From Talpa occidentalis (taxonomy: Eukaryota > Chordata > Mammalia > Eulipotyphla > Talpidae): 64,000 nt of DNA. Below are positions 22,850 to 33,050 of this stretch, one piece after another. The stretch covers positions 64,369,782 through 64,433,781 of the forward strand of contig NW_023601543.1 of NCBI RefSeq assembly GCF_014898055.3, written 5' to 3'. Numbering within the stretch: the first letter of the stretch is position 1; each line of letters opens with the position of its first letter. The position numbers were made by a program, and so were the translations under genes. The notes beneath the pieces are model-generated. The model worked only from the letters and a program-made list of their open reading frames with translations, made no database searches and had not been told where the DNA came from.

Positions 22850-23060
22850 AAAGAGATTATAGGAGAAATCAGTAGGAGGGCACTGAGGAACAAAGGCAGG
22901 GAAGGAAAGGCGCCACCCCAGGGTGTGGTATCAAGTCAGTCACCACCCATGTGGCACTGGGGCTCAATCCCACTGGGAATACTGGGAGATGGTGTAGACT
23001 ATGTACCCAGGGTCTAGAAGCTGGGCTGTCAGTCATTGATCTACAGCTGTCCCTGGAGAG
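22850..23060 (-). repeat. Old interspersed repeat shared with 31.38-31.56 kb, family not assigned
   Basis: The phrases TATCAAGTCAGTCACCACCC, GGGGCTCAATCCCACTGGGA and GATGGTGTAGACTATGTACC align by eye with TATCAAGCCAGTTACCACGA and GAGGCTGAATCCCACAGAGA near 31.46-31.50 kb. Two diverged copies at distant sites imply a dispersed ancient element, probably LTR-derived. The strand is uncertain. Confidence 0.5.
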
Positions 23061-23959
23061 GGGGTCCTTAGATTTCTTGGGATTCCAGCCTGCTGCAGAC
23101 ATGGGCACAATGGGCTTCAGTGGCCAGAAATCTCTGGCAAATACGCAGTTCTGGTGATCAGATGTCAAGGCCATGAACATAGACATGCTATGTGCCAAGG
23201 TGGTGTGGGTAGGACACGAAGGCTTTTGCTCTACCATCCAACACACAGAGGTCTTTTTTGTCTATGTCCTCACAGTCTGGAGGATAAGTATTCTTTTTTA
23301 ACTTTACTTTTCCTAGAGAGTTCTCTGAGAAATACCAACTCTGGGAATGCTCCATGAACAGAGTTGAGTCCTGTGATCGAGAGATTGGGGGACAAGGCAC
23401 ATTCCATATCACCTTTCACAGCATCACACAATTCTCTTATAGGCCTGGGGTGCTCAGTTGGTATCGGGGCCCAGCTGGCTTGGCTTACTTAGACTTCTCA
23501 TGTGGGATGACCAATGAGCATTTATCTTACGTAAGCTCTGTGACCGGAGTTCCAGGAACACCAGAGAGCACAGGTTTAGCAAATTAATTAATATCCTACC
23601 TTGAGATCTCCCCCGTATTGTCATCTTACAAGATAGGGGTGCTGTGGGGAGGGAGGTAGTGAGGATCCATCTGAAGAACCATTTAGGGAATCTGGATGTC
23701 TGATTCAGGGGAGATGGGGCAACTGCATTGCAAATGTGCCAAGGGGGCCAACTCACAGGATGGTAAAGTTTAGCTCAAAGTCAGAGAAAATTTTTTTTCT
23801 CACAACTTGAACTGAAAAGATCCTGCCCGCTGTGTGGGCAGGCCCTGAGCTCCCTGTGTCAGCCTTATTTCAACAGAGGCGGGATCTTTGGGGCATAGAG
23901 CGGGGTTATGGGGGGCGGGGGGCTTCTTGCCTTGGCTGGGAGTTGGGCCAGGAACTTTA
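23061..23959. other. Unassigned noncoding stretch
   Basis: I see no gene or confident repeat. A G-rich segment (GGGTTATGGGGGGCGGGGGG, about 23.9 kb) could form a quadruplex. The frames of up to 125 codons have no recognisable content. Confidence 0.4.
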
Positions 23960-24150
23960 TAACCCTTCTCAGCTCAGATTTTCTTGTTAGACTTGAAGGC
24001 ATTGATTCCCAACTAGACTGGGAGCCACTTGAAACATGAGCCATGTTTTACATTTCTTCATATTTCCCTCAGAGTCTGCACGGGTTCAGGTCACAGAATG
24101 AGCCATCAATAAAAATGATTGCATGGATGGATGGATGACAGAATGAGTGA
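23960..24150 (+). mobile_element. L2 LINE 3' end
   Basis: AACTAGACTGGGAGCCACTT, GAGCCATGTTTTACATTTCT and GAGCCATCAATAAAAATGAT correspond to the closing part of L2. A short (GGAT)n run, GGATGGATGGATG, ends it, as often at L2 3' termini. Confidence 0.6.
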
Positions 24151-24289
24151 ATAAATGAATGGGTTTCTGGGGGCCCACTGGCCAACCTGCCCTTTGACAG
24201 AGCTGAGATGTGTGGAACATGGTGGTTACATCAGTGGACCACGCCTGAGAAAATGAACATGAGTTCCAAGCCGAGCATCTGAAGTCTGC

Positions 24290-24440
24290 AACGCATATAA
24301 ATAATAGCTGTGATTTTGGAATATTATTATGTTCCAACCACTGTCCAATTTGTCCTCATTTAACTCTCCTCGCAGCGTTGTTATCGGGTAGGTATCATCA
24401 TTGTGGCCATTATCTCAGTGAAAAGGCAGAAGCTTCGAGG
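24290..24440 (+). mobile_element. MIR SINE fragment
   Basis: TTGTCCTCATTTAACTCTCC, TCGCAGCGTTGTTATCGGGT and AGGTATCATCATTGTGGCCA fit the MIR core. The rest has decayed. Confidence 0.5.
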
Positions 24441-25038
24441 TGTCATTAGGTTGGACAGTGGCGAGGCTTGGATTTGCCTCTGACCCACCTGTCTCCAAAG
24501 CTGGGACCAGAACCACCCTCATCACTCTCCCCAGAATCTGGACCCTCATTGGCATCCCAGAGGGACTGTGCTGCTTACACAGCCCACAGGCAAGAGGTGA
24601 GGAGGAGTTTACACCTGTCATTACAAGTGGGGAAACTGAGGCAGGGTTGAGCGAGCAGATTGTTTGGGCACATAGGAGGCAGTGAGAAAGGCAGCACACT
24701 CTGGAAGACCTCAGAGCACCCCATGACTCTCCATTTCCCAGCCCATGTGGGTGGAGTCTTCCTCCTGCTAGCTGGGGATGGGGGAGGGGGGAGCACAGTA
24801 GTCACAGGGAGGAAAAGTGACGACACAAGAGGCAGCATGGCCATCTGGTTAGCATTTGGGGTGCATGGAGGTGTCTCGACCATCTGCGTTTGCCTGCCTG
24901 CTTTCCCCGTAAGCCCCCTGGAAATGGTTAGGGCCGCAACCCTTAATGCCATGCAGTCTGCACACTAACAGAAGTCTCTTATTTAACAAAGTTAATTGTA
25001 CTGATCATGACCTGGGAATACACCTGAGGAGGTCACGT
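24441..25038. other. Unassigned noncoding stretch
   Basis: No gene was recognised. The 102- and 125-codon frames lie on opposite strands of the same DNA and carry no motifs. A G-rich tract lies at about 24.77-24.80 kb. Confidence 0.4.
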
Positions 25039-25083
25039 GTTCCTATGTCCCCTGTTCCTATGTCCCCTGTTCCTATGTCCCCT
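25039..25083 (+). repeat. Perfect 3 x 15-bp tandem repeat
   Basis: The unit GTTCCTATGTCCCCT is repeated three times without a mismatch at 25039-25053, 25054-25068 and 25069-25083. The perfect identity suggests a recent expansion and a site likely to vary in copy number. Confidence 0.97.
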
Positions 25084-25261
25084 GTCTAGTCCAGAAGCTT
25101 CCCTGCCTCCCTTAGCAGTACTCCCTGGAAACCTTAGGCTGGAATTCAAGATGAAATGGGAAATCTCGTCCTGGCATTTGAAATACAGAGCGCTCCAGTT
25201 CTCGTTCTTCCTTCCCCTCTCCCCCCACCTTCACAAAGTAAAAACGTGCTGATGCTGAGAT

Positions 25262-25742
25262 CTTGCTAAATCTTCGAATGACCTCTGCAGCAGACTGTAT
25301 AACTGCTCCAATTCCTCACCTCTCCCTCTAGCCATACTCATCATCAGTCCTCCCATTAGAAATGGGGGTATGTCCCATCCCATTAACGCTGGGCTTGGCC
25401 ATGTAACTGGCTGTGGCCATTGGTGTGTAGCCAGAAATGATTCCAAGCCTACGCCTTAAGTGGTATCATGTGCTTGCACTTGTTCAATTGTCTTCCTGCC
25501 ATCATCATGAGAAAACATGTCCCGGGTTGCCACTTGGTCTCAGAAGACTGGGGAGACCTGTGGGTCTGACCTGATTGGCACTTGATCCAGCCTAGACTTA
25601 GCAACGAGCCGTCATGCCGCTGAAGCAGAGCCACCCCACGTGACCCTCAGACCTGTGGGGATGAGAACAAATTCTTACTGTCATTTCATTTGCTGAGAGT
25701 TGGGGGCAGCTTGTTACCAGGCAGTAGCTGACTGATACAACC
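25262..25742 (+). mobile_element. MLT1-type LTR (MaLR)
   Basis: The plus-strand LTR shows a 5' part CAGCAGACTGTATAACTGCT, CCATTAACGCTGGGCTTGGC, CCATGTAACTGGCTGTGGCC and the typical 3' end GAGAACAAATTCTTACTGTC, ACCAGGCAGTAGCTGACTGA, TACAA. It is a solo LTR and no internal sequence is visible. Confidence 0.65.
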
Positions 25743-26027
25743 CACATCTTCTATAACTCAATTCCCACTCCCACTTCTTGGAGGTGTGTATGTGATACAC
25801 ATATTACTACTACACAGCAACTCGCCATGAAACAAACAAACAAAAAGAATGAGGAAAAGTTACAGCCCAGAAATGTTCAACCTGTATTTTGTTGCATGAA
25901 CTTCTTTCTGTTACCATGTCAGTCTGTCTAGGAAGGTTAATTTGATGTGAGAGGAGGTGTTAACACCCTGGGACTGGTAGATAGGATGATGCCATAGTTA
26001 GCTACCAGGAGTTGTAATCACATCACA
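25743..26027. other. Unassigned noncoding stretch
   Basis: I see nothing here beyond a short ACAAACAAACAAAC run near 25.83 kb. Confidence 0.4.
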
Positions 26028-26235
26028 TTGGTTCAGATCTGGAACCTGACTGGCTACCTTTGGAAAGGTTCCTTTTCCTCGCTAAGCCTCAGTTCCCTCA
26101 TCTGTAAAATGGGTACTATCCCTATTGCATTATTTAGAGATTTAAAGGAGAAAAAGTGTGTCAAGTGCTTAATGCAGTGCCAGGCTGGTGGCAAGAATTC
26201 ATTAAATCAGCTAGCTAGTGTTATTTTTATGTACT
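26028..26235 (-). mobile_element. MIR SINE
   Basis: This is a well-preserved antisense MIR: CGCTAAGCCTCAGTTCCCTC, ATCTGTAAAATGGGTACTAT, AAGTGCTTAATGCAGTGCCA and a terminal GCTAGTGTTATTTTTAT. It is one of the clearest MIRs here. Confidence 0.85.
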
Positions 26236-26384
26236 GTCATAGCAAAAGCACCGAGTGATACTTTAAAGAGACGTGACTCATCCTCTCTCTCATATTCCTA
26301 TCCAAATTTTGCTACTTTCACTATTCTGACTTTGCTAAAGAAATCTCCCCAAATCATTTCGTGTGTGTGCAGAAAAAAGTAGTA

Positions 26385-26530
26385 CAGTGAGCCACGACCC
26401 CTGAATTGTAGCTGGCTTCTTCCATTAGCTCACTGAGTGACCTTGAGCAAGCCCGCTCCAGTCTTTGGGCCTTGGCACTCTCCCTCAGAGAAAGGTCGGG
26501 ATTGAACTCATTTCGAAGGGCCCTTGACAC
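26385..26530 (-). mobile_element. MIR-like fragment
   Basis: TAGCTCACTGAGTGACCTTG, AGCAAGCCCGCTCCAGTCTT and AGAAAGGTCGGGATTGAACT are antisense MIR-type phrases. The stretch at 26640-26790, with CACAGACCATTTGACCTGGA, may be another old element of MIR3 type. Confidence 0.45.
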
Positions 26531-27029
26531 TCATCATTTTGCATGTTCCCTTTGGAAAGGATCTGGAAGAGCTGCAAAGAGCTTTCCCGAAGATACCAAT
26601 TATGGTTTGGGTATAATAAGAGAAGAACTTTTCTTCACATAGAAGGTCAGCCATGGAATGGAAGAATCACAGACCATTTGACCTGGAAGGACCTTAGAAA
26701 ACTTCCAGTCCAATGATCTCACTGTACAGAAGAGAAAGCTTCATTCCAGGGCAACTCAATGGCTCATCCAAGGGCATGCTTGCACTCAGCAAGCATTTGT
26801 TGAGCACCTTGGGGTGCAGGCCCTGAACTTGGCATGGGAGATCTGAGTGCACAGGACACCCCCTCCTCCAGTGGCTTCCCAGACCTTTGGGGAGAAAGAC
26901 AATAAACTCATATTTCTAATGCAGATGGGTTCATACTATGTACAGAGTGTGGCACTGAAGCTCAGGAGCACTTGGGAGCAGCACCGAATCCAGTTGCTGG
27001 GATGGTGAGGAAATCACATTAATAGCCCA

Positions 27030-27240
27030 CTAATCTTCACTATGAGCCCACATTGTTCTAAGTGCTTTACATATATTAATTCAAATGACCCTGTGAGGTC
27101 GTTACTATTGTCATCATAATTCCAGTTTATTGGGGAAGAAACTGAGACACAGAGAGGTTAAGTAACTTGTCTAAGGGAACACAGCTAGCCAGCAGCGAAA
27201 CCAAATTTGAACTCAGGTTGTCTGGCACCGGAGTCTGTAC
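27030..27240 (+). mobile_element. MIR SINE
   Basis: This is a near-complete plus-strand MIR: ACATTGTTCTAAGTGCTTTA, ACCCTGTGAGGTCGTTACTA, GAAACTGAGACACAGAGAGG, TTAAGTAACTTGTCTAAGGG and AACACAGCTAGCCAGCAGCG. A T-run at 27241-27250 follows. Confidence 0.9.
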
Positions 27241-27397
27241 TTTTTTTTTTCACCACTGTTATACTGACCCTCTGGGGAGGACATCAGAGCTGTGATCTGA
27301 GGAATGAGTGGGAGTTGTCCAGAAGAGAAAAACTGTGCAGACCGAATGGCAGGTGCCAAGTGGTAAAATCCTGAAGTGAGTGCTAGACTGTAGTCTA

Positions 27398-27690
27398 GAA
27401 AGTGTGTGTGCACACATATCTGTGTCGCTATGTGTGCATGTGTCAATTTATGTGACTGTGTGTGTGTCTGTCCTTTTCTGTGTGTGGGTATCCATGCATG
27501 TGTATATCTTTGTGTATCTGTGTGCCCAGTCCAGTGCTTACATATGTGTCTCTCTTTCTATATGTGTCTCTGTGTGCATGTATATGTATTCCTGCCTAGT
27601 GCACATGTGTTTGCATGTCTCTTTGTGTATGTCTGTGCACGTGTTTGTGTGTGTTTCATAAGTGTATATTTGTGTGTCTATGTGGATGCA
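27398..27690 (+). repeat. Degenerate TG-rich minisatellite
   Basis: About 290 bp of alternating TG with interspersed TCT, CAT and TAT form a degenerate (TGTGTNTATG)-like array. The frames through it give cysteine/valine-rich low-complexity proteins on the plus strand and histidine/threonine-rich ones on the minus strand, which are artefacts. Alternating purine-pyrimidine runs can adopt Z-DNA. Confidence 0.85.
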
Positions 27691-27837
27691 ACAGTGAGCA
27701 TTGTGTGAACAGTGGGGTGGATGGGGTGGGAGGTGAAGGGAGATATTCAGAAACCTGATCATGGAAGACTTTACCCTTAGGACGGAGGGGAATCATTCAG
27801 TGAACTGAGGGGTCAGGTTGACATTTTGGGAAAGCCA

Positions 27838-28195
27838 TTCACTCATTCGAAATACTGATTACACCTACTATGTGTCAGATACCATTCTAGATTCTGGGGA
27901 TGGAATGGTGAATAAGAACAAAATCCCTGTCCTTAGGGCACTTAAATTTTATGAGGAGAGACAGACAGTATACACACTGACATACAGACATGTAAAAGAG
28001 TGTCAGGATACACGCCCTAAAAATATAATAAATCTTGTTAAGGTGAGAGATGATGAAAGAGGTCATTTGAGCTAAATAAGTGACAGAGTGAGCCCAGGAA
28101 TATCCAGGTTGAGAGCATCCCAGGCAGAGAGAATAGCAAGTACAAAGGTCCTGGGGCAAATGTGAGCTTGGTCTGTTCAAGAAACTCCAGTCAGG
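27838..28195 (-). mobile_element. L2 LINE 3' fragment
   Basis: The antisense L2 reads ACACCTACTATGTGTCAGAT, ACCATTCTAGATTCTGGGGA, AACAAAATCCCTGTCCTTAG, ATCCCAGGCAGAGAGAATAG and AAGTACAAAGGTCCTGGGGC. It is longer and better kept than the copy at 2965-3375. The frames overlapping it are spurious. Confidence 0.7.
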
Positions 28196-28311
28196 GACTG
28201 AGTGAAATGAAGGAAGGTGGTGTACAGGTCTTCAAGGTTGGGGATGTCACTGATGTCAAGTCCCTCAGGGTTTCGTGGGTCTGGTCAGGATTTTGGGTTG
28301 TATCCCCCCAA

Positions 28312-28452
28312 TACAGTCATGTGCTGAGGAGCGGTCCCAGAGTGTAATTACACACAGCTGCGTGGCGCAGCAACTCCGCACCCAGACCTGGTGGTAGAGC
28401 CAACGGGGAGCTGCGTCATTGACTGAAATGACACTGTGGTGCGTGACTGCAA
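28312..28452. mobile_element. Short hAT-type DNA transposon remnant (Zaphod-like)
   Basis: The ends ACAGTCATGTGCTGAGGAGC and GTGGTGCGTGACTGC are imperfect inverted repeats (CAGTCATGYGC / GCGTGACTG). The interior AGAGTGTAATTACACACAGC and TGCGTCATTGACTGAAATGA fits the TIR-proximal parts of a Zaphod-type element. The centre is deleted. The family name is tentative. Confidence 0.45.
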
Positions 28453-28839
28453 TGAGAAGCCACTGGAGAGGCCCCCTGCTGCCATTGCCTTGGGACACAT
28501 GTGGAAGGAGAGTCCATGTTGTCACGCTCCTAAGACAGTAGGCCCTCCATGCTGCCACCTCCAGAGCCAAATTGAAGGTTAGCTTTCTCTCTGATGTCAC
28601 AGGCATTTCATATTTCAAAGAAAACAAATCTGTTCTCAAGATGTTTGCTTGTGCCCATCGATTATTCACTGTCTCAAGGCCTTTTAATAGAGTTAATGTT
28701 GATCACAAGCAAATCATTTGTACAGTTTCTCGGAGCCCAACTAGGCCGATAGTGGCAGAAGTTTATGATAGGCTCGACTGACGTGAGTAATCCCATAGGC
28801 ACAGGTGTGGTGTCCTTTCTCCAACAAGGTGAGCAGCCA

Positions 28840-28990
28840 ATAGGCATCTCATTGAATGCATTCGCCAGCCCTTTGAGGTGGGTGCCAGCCATATTTTACA
28901 CATAAGGAGCATGAGGCTTTGTGAGCTTATATAATTAGCCCAAAGTCACACAGCTAGTTAGTGGCATCCCAGCTTCCGAGCAAAAAGCAA
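28840..28990 (+). mobile_element. MIR SINE fragment
   Basis: CATATTTTACACATAAGGAG, ATTAGCCCAAAGTCACACAG and CTAGTTAGTGGCATCCCAGC are 3'-half MIR phrases. Confidence 0.65.
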
Positions 28991-29824
28991 TTCAAAAGGA
29001 GTTAGTCATTTTGCTTACTAATGCGTGATCGCAAAGCTTTTAGCTGCAGGCATCAGATGCTGGAAGATGCCTATGGGAGCAGGTTTACGCAGCATCCCCT
29101 CGGCCAGGTGTGCGTGGGGAGGGGTAATGAGTGAGGATGCTCAACATCAGTGTCACTGTCAGTGTCACCATTAAAGCACCATCTGTCCACAGGGCCAGGC
29201 TGGACCCTGGGCTAAGCATTCCTGCTTTGAGAGCGTTTCCAGCGTGAGTGGGCCACGCAGATGGGAACAGCGAAAAGGAAGATCAAAACCATGTGAGCGA
29301 GCTCTAGAGGGGGGCAACTTACAGATGTGAGCGACTGAATTAATAGCAAGTTCTGCAGAGGCTTGCTCCCCTACCACGCCGCCTTGCTTCTGTCCACGTG
29401 GAGGGCTCTCTGATGAGCATGCCAAGTCGATTTTGGGGTCTATGAGACAGGGAGGGAGAAGGGAGACCCCCTTCCTGGAAGGTGTTATTCTGAGGTTGCT
29501 ATTGTCAGAACTAAGGAAGGGGCAAGGTGGGGGGTCATAAGAGAGACTGGGAATTAGCAACGCCACTGTCACCAAGTTGTCCCGTTACCACCTGACCTAC
29601 TGCTGTCCCCAGCTCTTTGGAAGGACGTACTGGTAGGAACACTAAGCAATCTCTGAGCAGACCTGTGAGGCAGGAGGGGGTGTTAGGAAATTCTTTGAGG
29701 CTGGGGGTCCAGAACCCTGACATGGAGGGTGCCTTCTTGCTGTTTTCCTCTATGAACAAGCCACTATCAAACTAACCAAGACAAAATCCAAGCCAACCCT
29801 GGGAATTTGGGAAGCTGGTGTCTT
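28991..29824. other. Unassigned noncoding stretch
   Basis: No gene or named repeat. The 134-codon minus-strand frame (29171-29575) has no domain. A tandem GTCACTGTCA/GTGTCACC patch lies near 29.15 kb. Confidence 0.4.
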
Positions 29825-30292
29825 ATTGTGTTTATTTTAAAATTAAATTAAATTACAAAATTAAAAAGAATTATATATTTAATGTGTACAATATGATGAG
29901 GTGACATATATATAAGGGGAGGTGAAATTATTACTTGGGTCAAGCGAATTCCCATATCCATCTCCTCACAGCGTTACCACCTAGAATCTACTCGATTAGC
30001 AAATTTCCAGGGTTATTAACTATAGTCATTACATCACACATTAGCTCGCGGGACTTATTTATCCCACATAACTGCACTTTTCTACCCTTTGACCAGCCTC
30101 TCCCCATCCCCCGATCTCCCTGCCCCGGGAACCACCGCTCTGCCCTCTGCTTCCATGAATTCCATTTTCTGAGATTCCATGGACAAGTGAGCTCATGCGG
30201 TATTTGTCTTTCTGAGTCTGGCTTATTTCCCTCAGCATAATGTCCTCCAGGTTCATCCATGTTGTCCCAAACGGCAGGACCTTGGAAGCTTG
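29825..30292 (-). mobile_element. L1 3' end, antisense
   Basis: The antisense L1 3' region includes TTAATGTGTACAATATGATG, CACATTAGCTCGCGGGACTT, ACTGCACTTTTCTACCCTTT, TCCATGAATTCCATTTTCTG and AGGTTCATCCATGTTGTCCC, which fits a mammalian L1MA-age 3' end. The frames inside it are not genes. Confidence 0.75.
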
Positions 30293-30297
30293 GTGTT

Positions 30298-30795
30298 TCA
30301 GTCACTGTGGTTGTATAACAGATCACACCCCCTTGCAACTTAGTGGATTAAAAGAACAATCATTTCTTATACTCACAGATTCTGTGGGTCGGGAGTTTGG
30401 ACAGGGCACGTCGGGATGGCTTGTCTCTGCTCTGTGATGTCTGGGGCCCCAGTGGGAAGTCCTGAAGTGGGGGGCGGGGCTGGGCCCTCTGAAAGCTGGG
30501 GTGTGCAGTCTGGCTCTCTGCTGGGAGCCTCAGCTCTACTCCCCGGGGCCTCTTTAGATGAAATCTCTCCATGGGCTGATTTGGGCTTCCTCACAGCATG
30601 GTGGCTGGGTGTCCAAAGTGAGCTTCCCAGAAAGAGAAGCAGGTGGGAGCTGGTTCCTTTCAAAGACGCAGCCTAGGAAGTCATGTGACTTTGTCTCCCC
30701 TAAAAGCCATTGGTCAGAACAACCCTCCTCCCCCACCTTCAGACATTCGAGAGGAGGGAGCAGATCCCACCTCTCTTGGTGGGTAGAGTGTGGGT
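30298..30795 (-). mobile_element. MLT1-type LTR (MaLR)
   Basis: CACTGTGGTTGTATAACAGA, AGTGGATTAAAAGAACAATC, ATTCTGTGGGTCGGGAGTTT, CTCACAGCATGGTGGCTGGG and CACCTCTCTTGGTGGGTAGA are antisense MaLR LTR phrases. It abuts the L1 3' end. The frames on both strands through it lack meaning. Confidence 0.65.
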
Positions 30796-31339
30796 CACAG
30801 TGTTAGAAGAACATGTATTTTTGCAGCTACTTTTGGAAAATCAATCTTCCACAGAGTCTTCTCACAGTGCTTAGGGGGCTCTGCAGGGAAGAGCAGAGGC
30901 ACCCCCGTCCCCCACCCTCTGCTCAGCTGTAAGGGCTGCCTGAGGAGGAGGGCCAGGAAGCTGGCAGTGGCCACATTACGTGACATTTTCCCAGTGACCT
31001 TTGCTGGCGGGAGTAGGATAAAGTCCCAACTTCAAACAGAGCCTTGAAAAAGATTCTGAGTATGACCTTCACAGAGGCAGCTTGGCCACCTGGAAACTCT
31101 GGGCCCTCAGGGCTGAGTAAGGCCCCATGTGGAAGTAAGTGGAGGATTCTGACAGGGCATGGTGACTGAGGACAGCACAGGAGCCCCCTGCTGGGGAGAT
31201 CTCATGCCAGGGCCTGCATGTATGATGACCAGGTTACTTCAGACTCTCCACCTCATGTGGGTTCCAGCCCACTCCCTCACCTGGAATGCTACCTGTCCCC
31301 ACAAGCCCAGAAATTGTAATTATAACTATTCTCAATCCC
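30796..31339. other. Unassigned noncoding stretch with a CTCF-like site
   Basis: No gene was seen. The sequence GAGCCCCCTGCTGGG at 31181-31195 is close to the reverse complement of the CTCF core (CCAGCAGGGGGC). One motif match by eye is weak evidence for binding. Confidence 0.35.
31181..31195 (-). promoter_or_regulatory. Candidate CTCF site
   Basis: The minus strand reads CCCAGCAGGGGGCTC, matching the well-known CTCF core CCAGCAGGGGGC. It lies in sequence free of recent repeats. Occupancy is inference; motif-only matches are common by chance in 64 kb. Confidence 0.3.
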
Positions 31340-31600
31340 ATCTCCTCTCACAAGGATTTGAGTGGAAGTAATTTGTGTGGGAGGTGACCTCAGGAAATAC
31401 TGATAGGGGGTGAGGGCATGGGATAGGGAAGGGGAGACAGCAATTTAGGGTACGTTATCAAGCCAGTTACCACGAGGGTGAATGAGGCTGAATCCCACAG
31501 AGAAGCTCTGGGAATTATGGTGGAGTACATGCCTCAGAGTTATCCCATCCTATGGATGAGGGAGCTGGAGTATTCGCTCTCCAGGACCCATCAGACATTG
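31340..31600 (-). repeat. Old interspersed repeat, second copy of the 22.85-kb family
   Basis: AATTTGTGTGGGAGGTGACC, GATAGGGAAGGGGAGACAGC, TATCAAGCCAGTTACCACGA and GAATCCCACAGAGAAGCTCT form the same phrase order as at 22.85-23.06 kb. It is probably LTR-derived and highly diverged. Confidence 0.5.
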
Positions 31601-31633
31601 GCTGAGGGCTGCTCCTGGCTGAGGGCTGCTCCT
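31600..31633 (+). repeat. Perfect 2 x 17-bp tandem repeat
   Basis: The unit GGCTGAGGGCTGCTCCT occurs twice in succession (31600-31616 and 31617-31633) without mismatch. It is a small recent duplication. Confidence 0.95.
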
Positions 31634-31974
31634 GGGATCGCGGTAAATCCTTGGCGTTTCTGATGAGCTGAGTGTGTGAGCAGAGTACCTTGGGAAGCTG
31701 GGGAAGCCCTCGACAAGTGCTGGCAGCTGGGATTTAGGACCGTGTGTACTTGACATAGTAAAAGTGAGGGCACAGAAGCAGGATAGCCACAGCATTGCTA
31801 AACCCCCCTTGGTATATTTCCCCAGCTCTGCTCATTTGCTATTTACTGAACTCTGCTTATACAGTTCATTATGTTAACGTCTACCATCACTTCCAGAAGC
31901 TCTTCACCATGACAGTCAAAGCCCTAAGTCATGTGGCCCAAACCTCCCTTGGTTGTAGGGAGAGCGTAACACTG

Positions 31975-32210
31975 GGGTTGAGTGTGGACTATCAGTATTT
32001 GGATCGTGGCTCTACCACCTTTCATCTGTATGGCTGTAGACAACTCAGTTACTTAACCTCTCCGTCTCTCAGTTTCCTATTGAGAATGGGGATCCTAAGA
32101 GCAAGGTGTTGTGACTACGAAATGAGTTAACTGATGAAATGTATTTCAACCGGAGCCTGACACACAGGAGGCATGTGGTAAGTGGTAGCTATTACTGTTA
32201 CCTCCAGGTT
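31975..32210 (-). mobile_element. MIR SINE
   Basis: The antisense MIR has GGATCGTGGCTCTACCACCT, CAACTCAGTTACTTAACCTC, TCCGTCTCTCAGTTTCCTAT, CCTGACACACAGGAGGCATG and GTAGCTATTACTGTTA. It is nearly complete. Confidence 0.8.
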
Positions 32211-32279
32211 TGCCTGCCTTTCCACAGGGCCCATGTAGGCTGTATTCAGCTAAGCACACTACTGGCCGGCCATGAGCTG

Positions 32280-32690
32280 CTTCCACGTCTTCACACATGT
32301 TGGGAATGGCTTCCCTGGTTTATGCTGAATCTTCTATCCATTCTTTAGTCACATGGCCAAATGCACCATGCTCCTCCCTGCCTCTGAGCCTATGTACCTG
32401 CTATTCCCTCTGCCTGGAAGATTCTCCTGCCACCCTCTTCACCAGTCTAACTCTTCAACCTACAACTACTTCCTCAGGCAAACCTTCCCTGACTCCCAAG
32501 ACTGGGTCATATCCCCCCTTCTTGGCTCTGCTCCTGATTCTCCTCAGATGACTAATTAGGTAACTGGATACTTTGAGTCCATTTCCTCAGCTAGGATGCA
32601 AGCTCCCTGGAGGAGAGACCCAATCTGTCTTGTTCACCATTTGTGGCAAATACAGTGGATTGGCTTGTGCTGGAGATGTTTTTAGTTCTA
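32280..32690 (+). mobile_element. L2 LINE 3' fragment
   Basis: The phrases CCATGCTCCTCCCTGCCTCT, TGCTATTCCCTCTGCCTGGA, ACTTCCTCAGGCAAACCTTC, CTGACTCCCAAGACTGGGTC, GGATGCAAGCTCCCTGGAGG and AGAGACCCAATCTGTCTTGT follow the L2 3' consensus. Confidence 0.8.
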
Positions 32691-32919
32691 TCAATTAGAG
32701 AACTCAGCAAGTCTTAGATCTGGGCACGGGTTCACGTGTGTGCGATGAGAGGCAGCTTGCTGGGCGGCACTTTGTTGGGTGGGTGGTGACAGAGGCAGAG
32801 ACCAACGGCTGAGGCCATCCATGGTCCTCATCCTGACAGAGCCTTGGCAGATCGCTCGATCTAGAACTTGCTTCTACAGCCCTGCTGAAGATTCTGCACT
32901 GAATGCTTCCCTGCTCAGA

Positions 32920-33050
32920 TTAGCAAAGTGGCTTCTGTCCTCTGCGGTTGATCACAAACTCCTACCCTGTCTCCTCTCCTGGATCCAAGGTGGTGCCTGG
33001 CACACTGTTGGTACTCAAGGTGATGAAATAAGTGATTGAAAGAATCAATA
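32920..33050 (+). mobile_element. L2-like tail
   Basis: AAGGTGGTGCCTGGCACACT followed by GTTGGTACTCAAGGTGATGA and a GAAAGAATCAATAAC end looks like a second, shorter L2 3' end. Homology beyond the last ~70 bases is doubtful. Confidence 0.4.

Noticed and set aside
27380..27708. Cysteine/valine-rich frames of about 100 codons
   Set aside because: They are translations of a TG-rich minisatellite.
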